Source: Microbacterium horticulturae
GTDB lineage: Bacteria > Actinomycetota > Actinomycetes > Actinomycetales > Microbacteriaceae
Direction: 5' to 3'
DNA: 64,000 nt
NCBI RefSeq assembly: GCF_029094505.1
Contig: NZ_CP119108.1
Coordinates: 3,162,001-3,226,000, forward strand
The notes below the pieces were generated by a model that was not told where the DNA came from, searched no databases, and saw only the letters and a program-made list of their open reading frames with translations. Position 1 is the first letter of the stretch. Each line of letters starts with the position of its first letter. Shown here one piece after another: positions 45,690 through 55,865 of the stretch. A program made the translations under genes and the position numbers.

Positions 45690-46765
45690 CAGGCCCACTC
45701 CATCCCTGCCGCGGCGAGCGGTTCCACCAGCTCGCCGATGCGGTCGAAACCCTCACCGACGGTCTCGCCGGCGCTGTAGCGCAGGTGTATCCCCTCGAGG
45801 ATCACCGCGAGCTTGTAGGCGGCGAACGCGCGATACCAGTGCAGATTCGGGATGCTGCGCCCCGACCTGCGCGCGTAGGCCTCGACGAGCGCGTCGAACG
45901 TCGGGTATCCGGCATCCACGTCCACCGCACTCGGCACGATGCGGCGCGCGCCGGGCAGATCGGCGACGTTCCAGTACAGCCCGAGGATGCCGAGGTCGAC
46001 GAGCGGGTCGCCGAGCGTCGCCATCTCCCAGTCGAGGATCGCCGAGATGCGCGGGTCGTCGCCGGTGCCGACCACGAGTGCGTTGTCGAGGCGGTAGTCG
46101 CCGTGCACAATGGCGGCGCCGCTGTCCGTCGGCACGTCGGCGTGCAGCCGCTGCTGCAGCCTGTCGAGGGTCGGCGTCTCGCGCGAGCGCGACGCGTCGA
46201 GCTGCCGTTGCCAGGTCTTCAGCTGACGGTCGATGTAGCCGTCGGGACGGCCGAAGTCCGCCAGGCCCACCGCGGCCGGAGCGACCGCGTGCAGGTCGGC
46301 GAGGTGCTCGGCCAGCGCGGTGCTCATGGCCTGGATGCCGGCGCGGCTGAACTCCGCGTTCTGAGCGCGGCGCGTGATGGTGCGCCCGGGCGCGCGTTCC
46401 ATGACGAAGAAGGTGGTTCCGGTGACGGTGGCCGTCTCGGTGTCGTCGACGACGTCGACTGCAGCGGGAACCGGGATGCCACTGCCGGCCAACGCCGCTA
46501 TCACCCGGTGCTCGCGCCGCATGTCGTGCGCGCTGGCGAGCACATGGCCGAGCGGCGGTCGCCGCACGATCAGCGGCAGCGCGGCGCCGTCGACAGCGTA
46601 GGTGAGGTTGCTCCTGCCGCCGGCGATGACGGATGCCGAGAGCTCGCCGCCGGCAATATCAGGGTGGACGCGCTCCAGCCAGGCGCGGAAGCCGTTGACG
46701 TCGAGCCCGGGCGTTGCGCCGGCCTCATCGGGGATCCGCGACGGGGTGTGTTCGGGCTGTGGCAT
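45689..46765 (-). CDS. Phosphotransferase family protein (ACAD-associated)
   Basis: This 358-residue protein has the aminoglycoside-phosphotransferase/choline-kinase fold. The catalytic loop IVHGDYRLDNALV and the metal-binding AILDWEMATLGDPLVDLG are present. In ACAD10/11 and bacterial pairs this kinase phosphorylates 4-hydroxyacyl-CoAs, which the dehydrogenase partner then processes. AAGGAGG lies 6 bases before the ATG. It is first in the operon, under the operator at 46801-46818. Confidence 0.9.
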   Translation of the reverse strand: MPQPEHTPSRIPDEAGATPGLDVNGFRAWLERVHPDIAGGELSASVIAGGRSNLTYAVDGAALPLIVRRPPLGHVLASAHDMRREHRVIAALAGSGIPVPAAVDVVDDTETATVTGTTFFVMERAPGRTITRRAQNAEFSRAGIQAMSTALAEHLADLHAVAPAAVGLADFGRPDGYIDRQLKTWQRQLDASRSRETPTLDRLQQRLHADVPTDSGAAIVHGDYRLDNALVVGTGDDPRISAILDWEMATLGDPLVDLGILGLYWNVADLPGARRIVPSAVDVDAGYPTFDALVEAYARRSGRSIPNLHWYRAFAAYKLAVILEGIHLRYSAGETVGEGFDRIGELVEPLAAAGMEWA

Positions 46766-46800
46766 CCTGACCTCCTTGTCGTGGCGATGCTTCCCACAGC

Positions 46801-46818
46801 ATACCGACCGTCCGGTAT
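46801..46818. promoter_or_regulatory. TetR operator upstream of the phosphotransferase-acyl-CoA dehydrogenase operon
   Basis: ATACCGACCGTCCGGTAT differs from the site at 42970 in only two central positions. On the minus strand it overlaps a TATGCT -10-like box (46803-46798). It is the second site for the same putative TetR regulator. Confidence 0.82.
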
Positions 46819-46839
46819 GTCGGTGGTGGATGCCGCGGC

Positions 46840-47037
46840 TCAGCGCTCGTTGCCGCGCTTGTAGTTGCCGGTGGCGCGCTGGAGCGCGGCCTGATCGCTC
46901 GCGCCATCGTCGCCGAGCCGCGCGATCAGGCGCTCCGCGGCAGGTCCCCGTACGACCGTCACCAACCGGCCGACGCGTGAGATGTGCACCTCGCCGGATT
47001 TGGTCACGCGATACGCGAACGGCTCGTACCCCGGCAT
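46840..47037 (-). CDS. Small conserved-looking hypothetical protein
   Basis: This 65-residue protein begins MPGYEPFAYRVTKSGEVHIS. The N-terminal half looks like a small beta sheet (VHISRVGRLVTVVRG), followed by a helix (PAAERLIARLGD) and a basic tail (NYKRGNER). GGAGGCGG lies just upstream of the ATG. The frame stays open into the family A hairpin upstream, but that part is not credible. I do not know its function. Confidence 0.65.
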   Translation of the reverse strand: MPGYEPFAYRVTKSGEVHISRVGRLVTVVRGPAAERLIARLGDDGASDQAALQRATGNYKRGNER

Positions 47038-47066
47038 CCCGCCTCCTCCCCCGCTTCCACCTCCGT

Positions 47067-47144
47067 CGAATTCATATGGAACCGTCTCATGCACACCAAA
47101 CCGTCGGCAGTTTCATGTGCACGAGACAGATTCATATGAATTCG
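47067..47144. repeat. Long hairpin, family A copy 2
   Basis: Arms of about 35 bases at 47067-47101 and 47110-47144 pair around an 8-base loop. As in the copy at 4821, the ends contain CATATG and the inner arm is a TGTCTCGTGCACATCAAAC-like word. It lies 17 bases after the hspR stop codon (reading leftward), at the end of the dnaK operon. Confidence 0.92.
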
Positions 47145-47160
47145 GCGAGATGGGGGCGCA

Positions 47161-47598
47161 TCAGCGCTCGTCGGGGCGCTGCGGACGCCACACGACGATA
47201 TCGGTCGAGCGGCGGATGCGGCGGCCGTGCCGCAACGGCACGACCGCTCCGGTCGAGCCCGCGGCGAACACGCGCGCGCCGGGGCGGTTCTCGACCTCCG
47301 CGCGCACGCGCTCCTCGAGCAGCTGCACACGCATGTGCAGCTCGCGCACGTGCTCTTCGAGCTCGAGGATGCGCACGATGGCGGGCAGGCTCATGCCCGC
47401 GGCCGACATCTTCGACACCTCGCGCAACTGCGCGACATGCCGCAGCGAGTAGCGTCGTGACCCGCCCTTGGTGCGGGCGGGCACGACGAGTCCCATACGG
47501 TCGTACTGCCGCAGGGTCTGAGGATGCATTCCGGACAGCTCGGCGGCCGCCGCGATCGCGAAGATCGGGGCGTTCTCGTCTGGTCTGCGCTCAGGCAT
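47161..47598 (-). CDS. hspR: Heat-shock repressor HspR (MerR family)
   Basis: This 145-residue protein has a MerR-type helix-turn-helix (AAAAELSGMHPQTLRQYDRMGLVVPART, then RRYSLRHVAQLREV) and a coiled coil (about residues 78-100). HspR represses dnaK and clpB by binding HAIR sites, with DnaK as co-repressor. It is the last gene of dnaK-grpE-dnaJ-hspR, the standard actinobacterial order. Both HAIR sites are in this window. Confidence 0.93.
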   Translation of the reverse strand: MPERRPDENAPIFAIAAAAELSGMHPQTLRQYDRMGLVVPARTKGGSRRYSLRHVAQLREVSKMSAAGMSLPAIVRILELEEHVRELHMRVQLLEERVRAEVENRPGARVFAAGSTGAVVPLRHGRRIRRSTDIVVWRPQRPDER

Positions 47599-47644
47599 CC
47601 GGATTCACCTCCTCGCTACTCTAGGAACTTCTGCTCTCGTACCG

Positions 47645-47677
47645 GCGTTTCGACTCGCTTCGCTCGCTCAACGACCG
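47645..47677. repeat. GTTGAGCGAGCG repeat (family E, single copy)
   Basis: This is an inverted copy of the 30611-30644 unit (plus strand GCGTTTCGACTCGCTTCGC, then TCGCTCAACGACCG). It contains the dnaJ stop codon, TGA in GTTGAGC, just as the hemE copy contains the hemE stop. Confidence 0.88.
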
Positions 47678-48672
47678 ACGGCGGCCTTCGCCATCAGCTC
47701 GGCGCGCGGGTTCTCTTTGGGCTCGAGATCGTGGAAGCGCTCGAGGGCCTCACGCGCGGCATCGTCGAGATGCGATGGCACGGCCACCTGCACCTCGGCG
47801 AGCAGGTCGCCGGTGCCCTTTTTGCTCTCCACGCCGCGGCCCTTGACGCGCAGCACGCGCCCCGACGGCGTACCGGGCGCGACGCGCAGCCGCACCGGAT
47901 CGCCGCCGAGCGTCGGCACCTCGATGGTCGCGCCGAGCGTGGCCTCGGTGAACGTCACCGGGACGGTGACGCGCAGGTTCAGCCCGTCACGGGTGAAGAC
48001 CGGGTGCGGCCGCACCGTGATGGTCACGACGATGTCGCCGTTCTCACCGCCGTCGGGCGAGGGATGCCCCCGCCCGCGCAGCCGGATCTTCTGACCGTTC
48101 GACACCCCGGCCGGGATCTTCACCTTGAACGGCTTGCCGTTCTCACCCGACAGGGTGATCGTCTCGCCCTTGACGGCGGTGATGAAGTCCAGCGTGGTGT
48201 GCGCGGTGACGTCCTGACCCTTCTGCGGCCCCCCATACCCGCGGTATCCACCGGTCGAATCACCGAAGCGACCCGACCCGAACCCGCCGCCCTGCTGGCC
48301 GAACATCGAGAAGATGTCCTCGAAGTTGCCCGAGGTCTCGAAGCGGGTCCCTCCGCCGCGGCCCTGGCCGAACATGCCGCCGAACACATCGTCGAAGCCG
48401 CCGTCGCCCTGGCCGCCCGCCGTGAAGCGGGCACCCGAGCCCATCGCGCGGATCTGGTCGTACTCGGTGCGCTGCTCCTTGTCGGAGAGCACCGAATACG
48501 CCTCGCTGATCTCCTTGAACTTCGCCTCGGCGGCGTCATCCCCCGGGTTCGAGTCCGGGTGGTACTTGCGCGCGAGCTTGCGATAGGTCTTCTTCAGGTC
48601 GGCATCGGTGACGTCCTTGGACACACCGAGCGTCTTGTAGAAGTCCTTGTCGAACCAGTCCTGACTGGCCAT
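47668..48672 (-). CDS. dnaJ: DnaJ-type chaperone lacking the zinc finger
   Basis: This 334-residue co-chaperone stimulates DnaK ATPase. The J domain (residues about 10-75) has the HPD motif in RKYHPDSNPGDD. A long Gly/Phe-rich region (about 80-145) follows, and then the two C-terminal substrate-binding domains. The CxxCxGxG zinc repeats are absent, as in CbpA-like or actinobacterial DnaJ1 proteins. Its last residues (VGR) and stop codon are encoded by a family E repeat. Confidence 0.92.
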   Translation of the reverse strand: MASQDWFDKDFYKTLGVSKDVTDADLKKTYRKLARKYHPDSNPGDDAAEAKFKEISEAYSVLSDKEQRTEYDQIRAMGSGARFTAGGQGDGGFDDVFGGMFGQGRGGGTRFETSGNFEDIFSMFGQQGGGFGSGRFGDSTGGYRGYGGPQKGQDVTAHTTLDFITAVKGETITLSGENGKPFKVKIPAGVSNGQKIRLRGRGHPSPDGGENGDIVVTITVRPHPVFTRDGLNLRVTVPVTFTEATLGATIEVPTLGGDPVRLRVAPGTPSGRVLRVKGRGVESKKGTGDLLAEVQVAVPSHLDDAAREALERFHDLEPKENPRAELMAKAAVGR

Positions 48673-48690
48673 GGATGCTCCTTCCCGCGG

Positions 48691-49341
48691 TCAATCCGCC
48701 GGGACGGCGACGACCACCTTCGCGGGTCGCAGTTCCACGTCACCCAGCCGGTATCCGGTCTCGACCACCTCGAGGATGGTCGACTCCGAGGTGCCCGGCG
48801 TCGGCTGCTGGAAGACGGCCTCGTGCTGCTGCGGGTCGAACGCGTCGCCCGCTGCGCCGTACGAGACGACGCCCAGCCTCTCCACGACACCGCGCAGCTT
48901 CTCGGCGATCAGCGCGAACGCACTGCCGGCCTCGAGATCGCCGTGCTTCTCGGCGCGGTCGAGGTCATCGAGCACGGGCAGCAGGCCCTTGGCGACCTCG
49001 CCCTTGGCGCGGTCGATCTCGACCTGACGCTGCTCTTCGGTGCGGCGGCGGTAGTTGGCGTACTCCGCCTGCAGGCGCTTGAGGTCGCTGAGCAGCGTCG
49101 ACTCGAGGTCGGCGAGCTTGGCGTCTTCGGCAGCGGCGTCAGAGTTCTGAGCGGTGCCCAGAATGTCGTCGATGGTCAGCTCGTCCACAGCCTCGCCGAA
49201 GGGCTCGGCGTCACCGCCCTCGGCGCTCTCGGCACCCGTCGGGTTGTCGGTCCCGTCCTGCGCGTCGGGGCCGGAGGCAGAAGCCTCCGACCCCTCTTCG
49301 CCCGGACGGACCTCGTTGTCATCGAAGTCCTTGTCGGTCAT
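48691..49341 (-). CDS. grpE: Nucleotide exchange factor GrpE
   Basis: This 216-residue protein has an acidic low-complexity N-terminus of about 60 residues, a long coiled coil (about 75-125, with LKRLQAEYANYRRRTEEQR) and the C-terminal beta domain with DAFDPQQHEAVFQQPTP and GYRLGDVELRPAKVVVA. It releases ADP from DnaK. It starts 4 bases after the dnaK stop, with dnaJ 18 bases downstream. Confidence 0.93.
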   Translation of the reverse strand: MTDKDFDDNEVRPGEEGSEASASGPDAQDGTDNPTGAESAEGGDAEPFGEAVDELTIDDILGTAQNSDAAAEDAKLADLESTLLSDLKRLQAEYANYRRRTEEQRQVEIDRAKGEVAKGLLPVLDDLDRAEKHGDLEAGSAFALIAEKLRGVVERLGVVSYGAAGDAFDPQQHEAVFQQPTPGTSESTILEVVETGYRLGDVELRPAKVVVAVPAD

Positions 49342-49345
49342 GTCC

Positions 49346-51341
<1,996 letters not shown>

Positions 51342-51389
51342 CAAAGTTGATACCGCCCGGCTCAACTCTTGCGGCCCCGCGGCCCGCGC

Positions 51390-52280
51390 TCAGCGCTGTG
51401 CGCGCGGGCGGAACGACGTGAGCCAGTCGGCCCCGAGCTCTGCCGGGACAGACCCGACGGCGAGGTCGGCGTCGAAGAGTCGCGCCGGCACACGCCCGAC
51501 GGCGATTTCCGCGCGGGCGGACGGCACGAGCCAGTACAGCTGCAGCGCCATCATCACGAGGAGAGGATCGAGGTCGAGGGCGGGCAACTCGACGTCGATC
51601 GTGCCACGGCGTCGCGCGAAGGGATGCCGCCAGTGCTCGACGTACGATGCGGCGCGCGGTCGCACCTCGATGCGCGCGACCATGAGACCGCCCGTCCCCT
51701 GTGTCCAGCGGAGGGCTGCGATGTCGTCCCACCCGACCTCGGCGTCGATGCGGAACGACGTCGCACGCACGCCGTTCCGCGTCAGCACGACGCGTCGCGC
51801 GTGCCCGATCGACAGGAGGTGGTCGATCACCACGACCAGCAGCAGCACGGCGACAACGATCCAGAACACCCGCCACGCGGCATCCACCGCCACGGCGATG
51901 ATGCAGGCGCCGACGAGCCAGGTCAGCGCCGTGGCGAGCGTCCAGCCGGCGAAGCGTCGGCTGCCGGGGATCTCGACCTCCGTCGCTGAGGCGCGCACCG
52001 CCGCGGCATCGCGGCGCGGGCGGTACAGCACGAGTACGAAGAGATCCGCCACGACGATCCAGAACATGCCGGCGACGGCGGCGACCACGAGCGCCCAACG
52101 CTGTGCTTCCGGGTCTGCGCCGGCCATCAGGCCGGCGGCCGCCACGGTGAGGAACACGGCGACCAGCGCAACGACCACGCACACTATCCACCATGCGGCC
52201 CGCGGCAACAGCATCTCCGTCGCCGCACTCGGCATCGGGCGAGGGCGGCGCAGGGCCGGCTTCTCAGCCGAAGACGGCAT
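51390..52280 (-). CDS. Four-helix membrane protein with PH-like C-terminal domain; possible immunity partner
   Basis: I do not recognise the family of this 296-residue protein. Hydrophobic helices lie at about 29-53, 61-86, 111-133 and 137-157. From about 161 on (RRVVLTRNGVRATSFRIDAE and after) the pattern resembles bacterial PH-like domains. Its start overlaps the glycine-zipper protein gene by 17 bases; an inner ATG at 52235 is possible. Close coupling to a secretion-type protein suggests an immunity or membrane-partner role, which is inference. Confidence 0.75.
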   Translation of the reverse strand: MPSSAEKPALRRPRPMPSAATEMLLPRAAWWIVCVVVALVAVFLTVAAAGLMAGADPEAQRWALVVAAVAGMFWIVVADLFVLVLYRPRRDAAAVRASATEVEIPGSRRFAGWTLATALTWLVGACIIAVAVDAAWRVFWIVVAVLLLVVVIDHLLSIGHARRVVLTRNGVRATSFRIDAEVGWDDIAALRWTQGTGGLMVARIEVRPRAASYVEHWRHPFARRRGTIDVELPALDLDPLLVMMALQLYWLVPSARAEIAVGRVPARLFDADLAVGSVPAELGADWLTSFRPRAQR

Positions 52281-53460
52281 GCCACGCCCCGCTCGCCAGG
52301 TCGCCGATCGCCTCGCCGGTATCGGCGACCTCGTCCCAGCCGGCCTTCAGCGTGCCGGCGACCCCGTCGGCGGCGCCCTCGAACAGGTGGTCGATGGCTC
52401 CCGACGTGAAGATGCCCACGGCACCGCCGACGATGGCGCCGACGGCTGCACCCGCGATGGTGCCGGCCGGCGGCGCGATGAAGCTGCCGACGATGGCGCC
52501 CGCGCCGGCACCGGCGGCGAGGCCGGCGACGAAACCGCCGCCGTTCGACGCGACCGCCTGGGCCGCCGATTCGCCGTTCTGCATGTCGTCGTAGATGCCG
52601 TACGCCGTGCCGGCGATGCCGAGCACGAGAAGGCCCTTGCTGAGCTTCGAGCCCACCTTGAGCCCCGATTCGAGCTTCGACGTGCTGTCGGCGACGACGT
52701 TCTTGGCTTTGGCCGCGTCATCCATGAACGCGTACACATCGTCCTTCGACAAGATGACCCGGCCGTCCTTGACGGCGTCGGCGAGGTTCTTCTGTGCCGT
52801 GGCGAGGCGCTCCTGGTTGAGGAGGACGGTGCTCTTGAGCCGGTAGGCCGAGTTGGCCAGCGCACTGGCCGACGCGCCCGCGGTGATGAACGACGTCGTC
52901 ACGCTCGCGAGGTTGCCGGCGGCAGACTTCCAGGTGGTGGCGAAGTCGTTCAGCGCCTCTTCCCACCGCTGGTTGGCTCCGTCGACGGTGTCGACCAGGC
53001 CGTTCCACAACGTGACCTTGGCGTTGTACGCGTCGACGGCGTCTTGCGCGGCATCCACTTCTTCCGTCGTCGCGTCCGAGGGCAGCTGCGTGTTCGGCGC
53101 GGCGCCGGGGCCGTGGATCTGCGTGCCCGACACGGTCAGGCCGCCGTCGACGGCCGTGGCCCGCGCGTCGGCCATGGTCTTCTGCGCGTCGTCGAGCGCC
53201 GTGCCCAGGGTCTTGACCGCTCCGGCGAGGCTGGCGACATCCTCGCGATACGTGTCTGTCGCCGTCTTGGCCGTTTGCGTCGTCGAGCCGAAGGCGTCGG
53301 CCGCCGTGCCCGTCCACCCGTCCAGCACCTTCGTCCGCGCGGACGAGATGTCGGTGCCCAGCGTCTCGGCGTGGCCGGCGACGGTGTTGCTGAAGAAGAC
53401 CCCGATGCTCTCGATGGCGTCGGGCGAGCCGTCGATGCGTGTCTCCAGGGTGTCGCTCAT
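52264..53460 (-). CDS. WXG/LXG-like T7SS-type protein with C-terminal glycine zipper
   Basis: This 398-residue protein has a helical N-terminus with a WxG-like turn (GWTG at residues 48-51, followed by TAADAF) as in type VII secretion substrates, then long helices to about residue 265 with little similarity to known toxins. Residues 307-350 form a glycine zipper: repeated GxxxG-like spacing in GGFVAGLAAGAGAGAIVG, then APPAGTIAGAAVGAIVGG. The last 45 residues are an amphipathic tail. Genes up- and downstream overlap, so it belongs to a four-gene operon. A channel-forming effector is one reading; a structural membrane role is the alternative. Confidence 0.75.
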   Translation of the reverse strand: MSDTLETRIDGSPDAIESIGVFFSNTVAGHAETLGTDISSARTKVLDGWTGTAADAFGSTTQTAKTATDTYREDVASLAGAVKTLGTALDDAQKTMADARATAVDGGLTVSGTQIHGPGAAPNTQLPSDATTEEVDAAQDAVDAYNAKVTLWNGLVDTVDGANQRWEEALNDFATTWKSAAGNLASVTTSFITAGASASALANSAYRLKSTVLLNQERLATAQKNLADAVKDGRVILSKDDVYAFMDDAAKAKNVVADSTSKLESGLKVGSKLSKGLLVLGIAGTAYGIYDDMQNGESAAQAVASNGGGFVAGLAAGAGAGAIVGSFIAPPAGTIAGAAVGAIVGGAVGIFTSGAIDHLFEGAADGVAGTLKAGWDEVADTGEAIGDLASGAWHAVFG

Positions 53461-53753
53461 CAGCCGCCGACCTTCAGATCGGCGATGGCCGTCTTCGCCC
53501 GGGCGTCGTAGTCCGACATCGCCGCAGCGCCCGACTCGGCGGCATCCGCGATCGTGTCGACCTCGAACACCAGCCGTAGCGCGACCTGGGTGACGGTCGC
53601 CAGCGCACTCTCGAGCAGCGGCGCGGCAAGGCCCGTGTCAGAGGCATCGGGGTTCTTGCGCGACACTTCGGCATCGAAGTCGTCGGTGGCTGTGCGGAGG
53701 GACTGGATGCCGGCGGTCAGCGTCGCCGACTGGACGGCGATCGTGCCGCTCAT
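53460..53753 (-). CDS. Small helical protein, likely WXG100-like partner
   Basis: This 97-residue protein is predicted to be almost all helix, with heptad-like spacing (LTAGIQSLRTATDDFDAEVS, then LLESALATVTQVALRLVFEV). It has no WXG motif but its size, helix-turn-helix layout and position just before a WXG-like protein match small ESX-type partners or T7SS chaperones. Its stop codon shares one base with the ATG of the next gene. Confidence 0.7.
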   Translation of the reverse strand: MSGTIAVQSATLTAGIQSLRTATDDFDAEVSRKNPDASDTGLAAPLLESALATVTQVALRLVFEVDTIADAAESGAAAMSDYDARAKTAIADLKVGG

Positions 53754-54148
53754 GATGCCGCCCCACCGTCTTCTGCGGCGGCCGCACGAGCGCGGTCGCC
53801 CGCGCTTCCCCGCTGGAACTCGACGGGCACCGCGATGTCGAGCAGCACGGTGTCGAACCTGTCGACCTCCCAGATCGGCTGCAGCTGCGCGGTGGGCATG
53901 ACGACCCAGGGCTGCTCGGCGCCCATGCCCGCGTGCAGGCGATCGAGCGCGGAGTAGGCGAGAAGCGCCGTGCGTCCGTCCTTCGTGCGCCGGTACTCGA
54001 GCTGCGCATCGGCGGGATCGGCGACGACCTCGACGATCGGCAGGTACAGCACCGGCGGGTAGTCCTCAGGCAGGGCGCCTGCGCGCTCGCGCGCAGACGT
54101 CGCGGAGTTCCGCGGCGTGCTTTCGGTCTCAAGAGGCATTCTGATCAC
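53750..54148 (-). CDS. SAV_915/SseB-like protein
   Basis: This 132-residue protein contains the pattern of the SAV_915/SseB family: PPVLYLPIVEVVADPADAQL, then KDGRTALLAYSALDRLHAGMG and WVVMPTAQLQPIWEVDRFD. Family members often neighbour WXG100 and T7SS genes; their role is unknown. It leads the operon and its stop overlaps the next start by four bases. The promoter lies in the 119-bp gap before the divergent MFS gene. Confidence 0.78.
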   Translation of the reverse strand: MIRMPLETESTPRNSATSARERAGALPEDYPPVLYLPIVEVVADPADAQLEYRRTKDGRTALLAYSALDRLHAGMGAEQPWVVMPTAQLQPIWEVDRFDTVLLDIAVPVEFQRGSAGDRARAAAAEDGGAAS

Positions 54149-54267
54149 CGTTTCCAGAGGCGTCGGAGTGAGATCACCCTACCGACCCGGGCTGAAAACA
54201 CACCGGCTGCGCCGTCGATGCGGCGGGCCGTGGCATCCCGTCTCGTCCTTCCCGTAGCCTGAGCGGT

Positions 54268-55656
54268 GTGACCGGCCACGACGCCCCCGAACCCGAAGAG
54301 CGCTTCTCGACCGCCGCGCTGCAAGCGGCGCCCGTGCACGCGGAGGTGCCCAAGAAGCAGGTGTACTCGTGGGCGATCTGGGACTGGGCGACGCAGCCGT
54401 TCAACTCCGTGATCCTCACCTTCGTGTTCGTGTCGTTGTATCTGGTCTCCGACCAGTTCCTGCCCGCGAACATCGCGTCGCTGGCCGACGGCGACCCCAT
54501 CAAGGATCGGGCGCTGGCCGACCTGAGCAGCGGGTACGGCGTCGCAACGTTCATCGCGGGCCTGGCGATCCTCGTTCTGGCGCCCGCGTTGGGGCAGACC
54601 GCCGACCGCTCCGGCCGCAAGAAGCGCTGGCTGCTGGGTGCGACCGCGGGCCTCGCCCTCGTGCAGTTCGCGCTGTTCTTCGTGCAGGCCGATCCGTCGT
54701 ACTTCTGGTTCGGCGCTATCACGGTCGCGATCGGGTCGGTCTTCAGCGAGATCGCCGGTGTGAACTACAACGCGCTGCTGGTCAGCGTCTCGACCCCGCG
54801 CACGATCGGCAAGGTCAGCGGCCTGGGCTGGGGCATGGGATACCTCGGCGGCATCGTCGCGCTCGCCATCGTCGTGGCGCTCACGTTCGCCGACTGGTTC
54901 GGGATGGACACCTCGAACGGCCTCGCCTATCGGCTCATCGCCGTCGGGTGTGCGGTGTGGACCGTGATCTTCTCGATCCCTCTGTTCGTCAACGTGCCCG
55001 AAGCTCCGGCACCGGCGGGCGTCAAGCGGGTGAATCTCTTCACCGCGTACGTCGAGCTCGTCCGCGACATCATCACGCTGTACCGCACCCACCGTTCGAC
55101 GTTCTGGTTCCTGCTCGCCAGCGCCGTGTACCGCGACGGCCTCGCAGGCGTCTTCGCGTTCGGCGGCGTGCTGGCCGCGGTCGTCTTCGGGTTCTCGGCC
55201 AACGAGGTGATGATCTTCGGCATCGGCGCGAACATCGTGGCCGGCATCGCGACGATCTTCGCGGGCCGGCTCGACGACCGCTACGGGCCCCGCACCGTCA
55301 TCGTCACCGCGTTGACGATCCTCGTCGTGATGGCGACGGGCCTTTTCTTCCTGCACGACGCCGGCAAGATCCCGTTCTGGATCGCCGGGCTCGTCCTGTC
55401 CGCGTGCGTGGGACCGGCGCAGGCGGCGTCGCGCTCGCTGCTGGCCCGCGTCACACCCGAAGGCATGCAGGGCGAGATCTTCGGCCTGTACGCCACGACG
55501 GGCCGGGTCGCCAGCTTCCTTGCGCCGGGACTCTGGGCGCTGCTCATCGCCTGGTTCGGCGCGACCTACTGGGGCATCCTCGGCATCGTGATCGTGCTGT
55601 TAGCGGGGCTCATCCTGCTGCTGTTCGTGAAACTGCCCAAGCACGTCAGGCTCTGA
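54268..55656 (+). CDS. MFS transporter of the UMF1/Atg22 type
   Basis: This 462-residue membrane protein has about 11-12 helices. KKQVYSWAIWDWATQPFNSVILTFVF near the start and GQTADRSGRKKRWLL between helices are UMF1 hallmarks. The related yeast Atg22 exports amino acids from the vacuole; bacterial substrates are not established. It starts with GTG, seven bases after TAGCCT, suggesting a leaderless mRNA. Confidence 0.88.
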   Translation: MTGHDAPEPEERFSTAALQAAPVHAEVPKKQVYSWAIWDWATQPFNSVILTFVFVSLYLVSDQFLPANIASLADGDPIKDRALADLSSGYGVATFIAGLAILVLAPALGQTADRSGRKKRWLLGATAGLALVQFALFFVQADPSYFWFGAITVAIGSVFSEIAGVNYNALLVSVSTPRTIGKVSGLGWGMGYLGGIVALAIVVALTFADWFGMDTSNGLAYRLIAVGCAVWTVIFSIPLFVNVPEAPAPAGVKRVNLFTAYVELVRDIITLYRTHRSTFWFLLASAVYRDGLAGVFAFGGVLAAVVFGFSANEVMIFGIGANIVAGIATIFAGRLDDRYGPRTVIVTALTILVVMATGLFFLHDAGKIPFWIAGLVLSACVGPAQAASRSLLARVTPEGMQGEIFGLYATTGRVASFLAPGLWALLIAWFGATYWGILGIVIVLLAGLILLLFVKLPKHVRL

Positions 55657-55739
55657 GCTTGGGGGCGCGCGCAGCGGGGTGCGGCCACAGTGGACGCGGA
55701 TCCACATGCCTGCGGCATCCCGCACCGAATCCCGACCGT

Positions 55740-55803
55740 CCTGCGTGAGTGACCCTGCGCTGACTCCCTCTGCGCGAGTCCCCCTGCGCTGACTCCCCCT
55801 GCC
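55740..55803. repeat. 14-15 bp tandem repeat
   Basis: About four imperfect copies of CCTGCGCTGACTCC occur between the MFS gene and the IS30 element. The spacing alternates between 14 and 15 bp. The region is noncoding. Confidence 0.7.
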
Positions 55804-55865
55804 CGGCGTCCGACCGCAACGCGTTGCCTTGTCTCACGAGCACACGCTTGTGCACGGTTTCGGTG

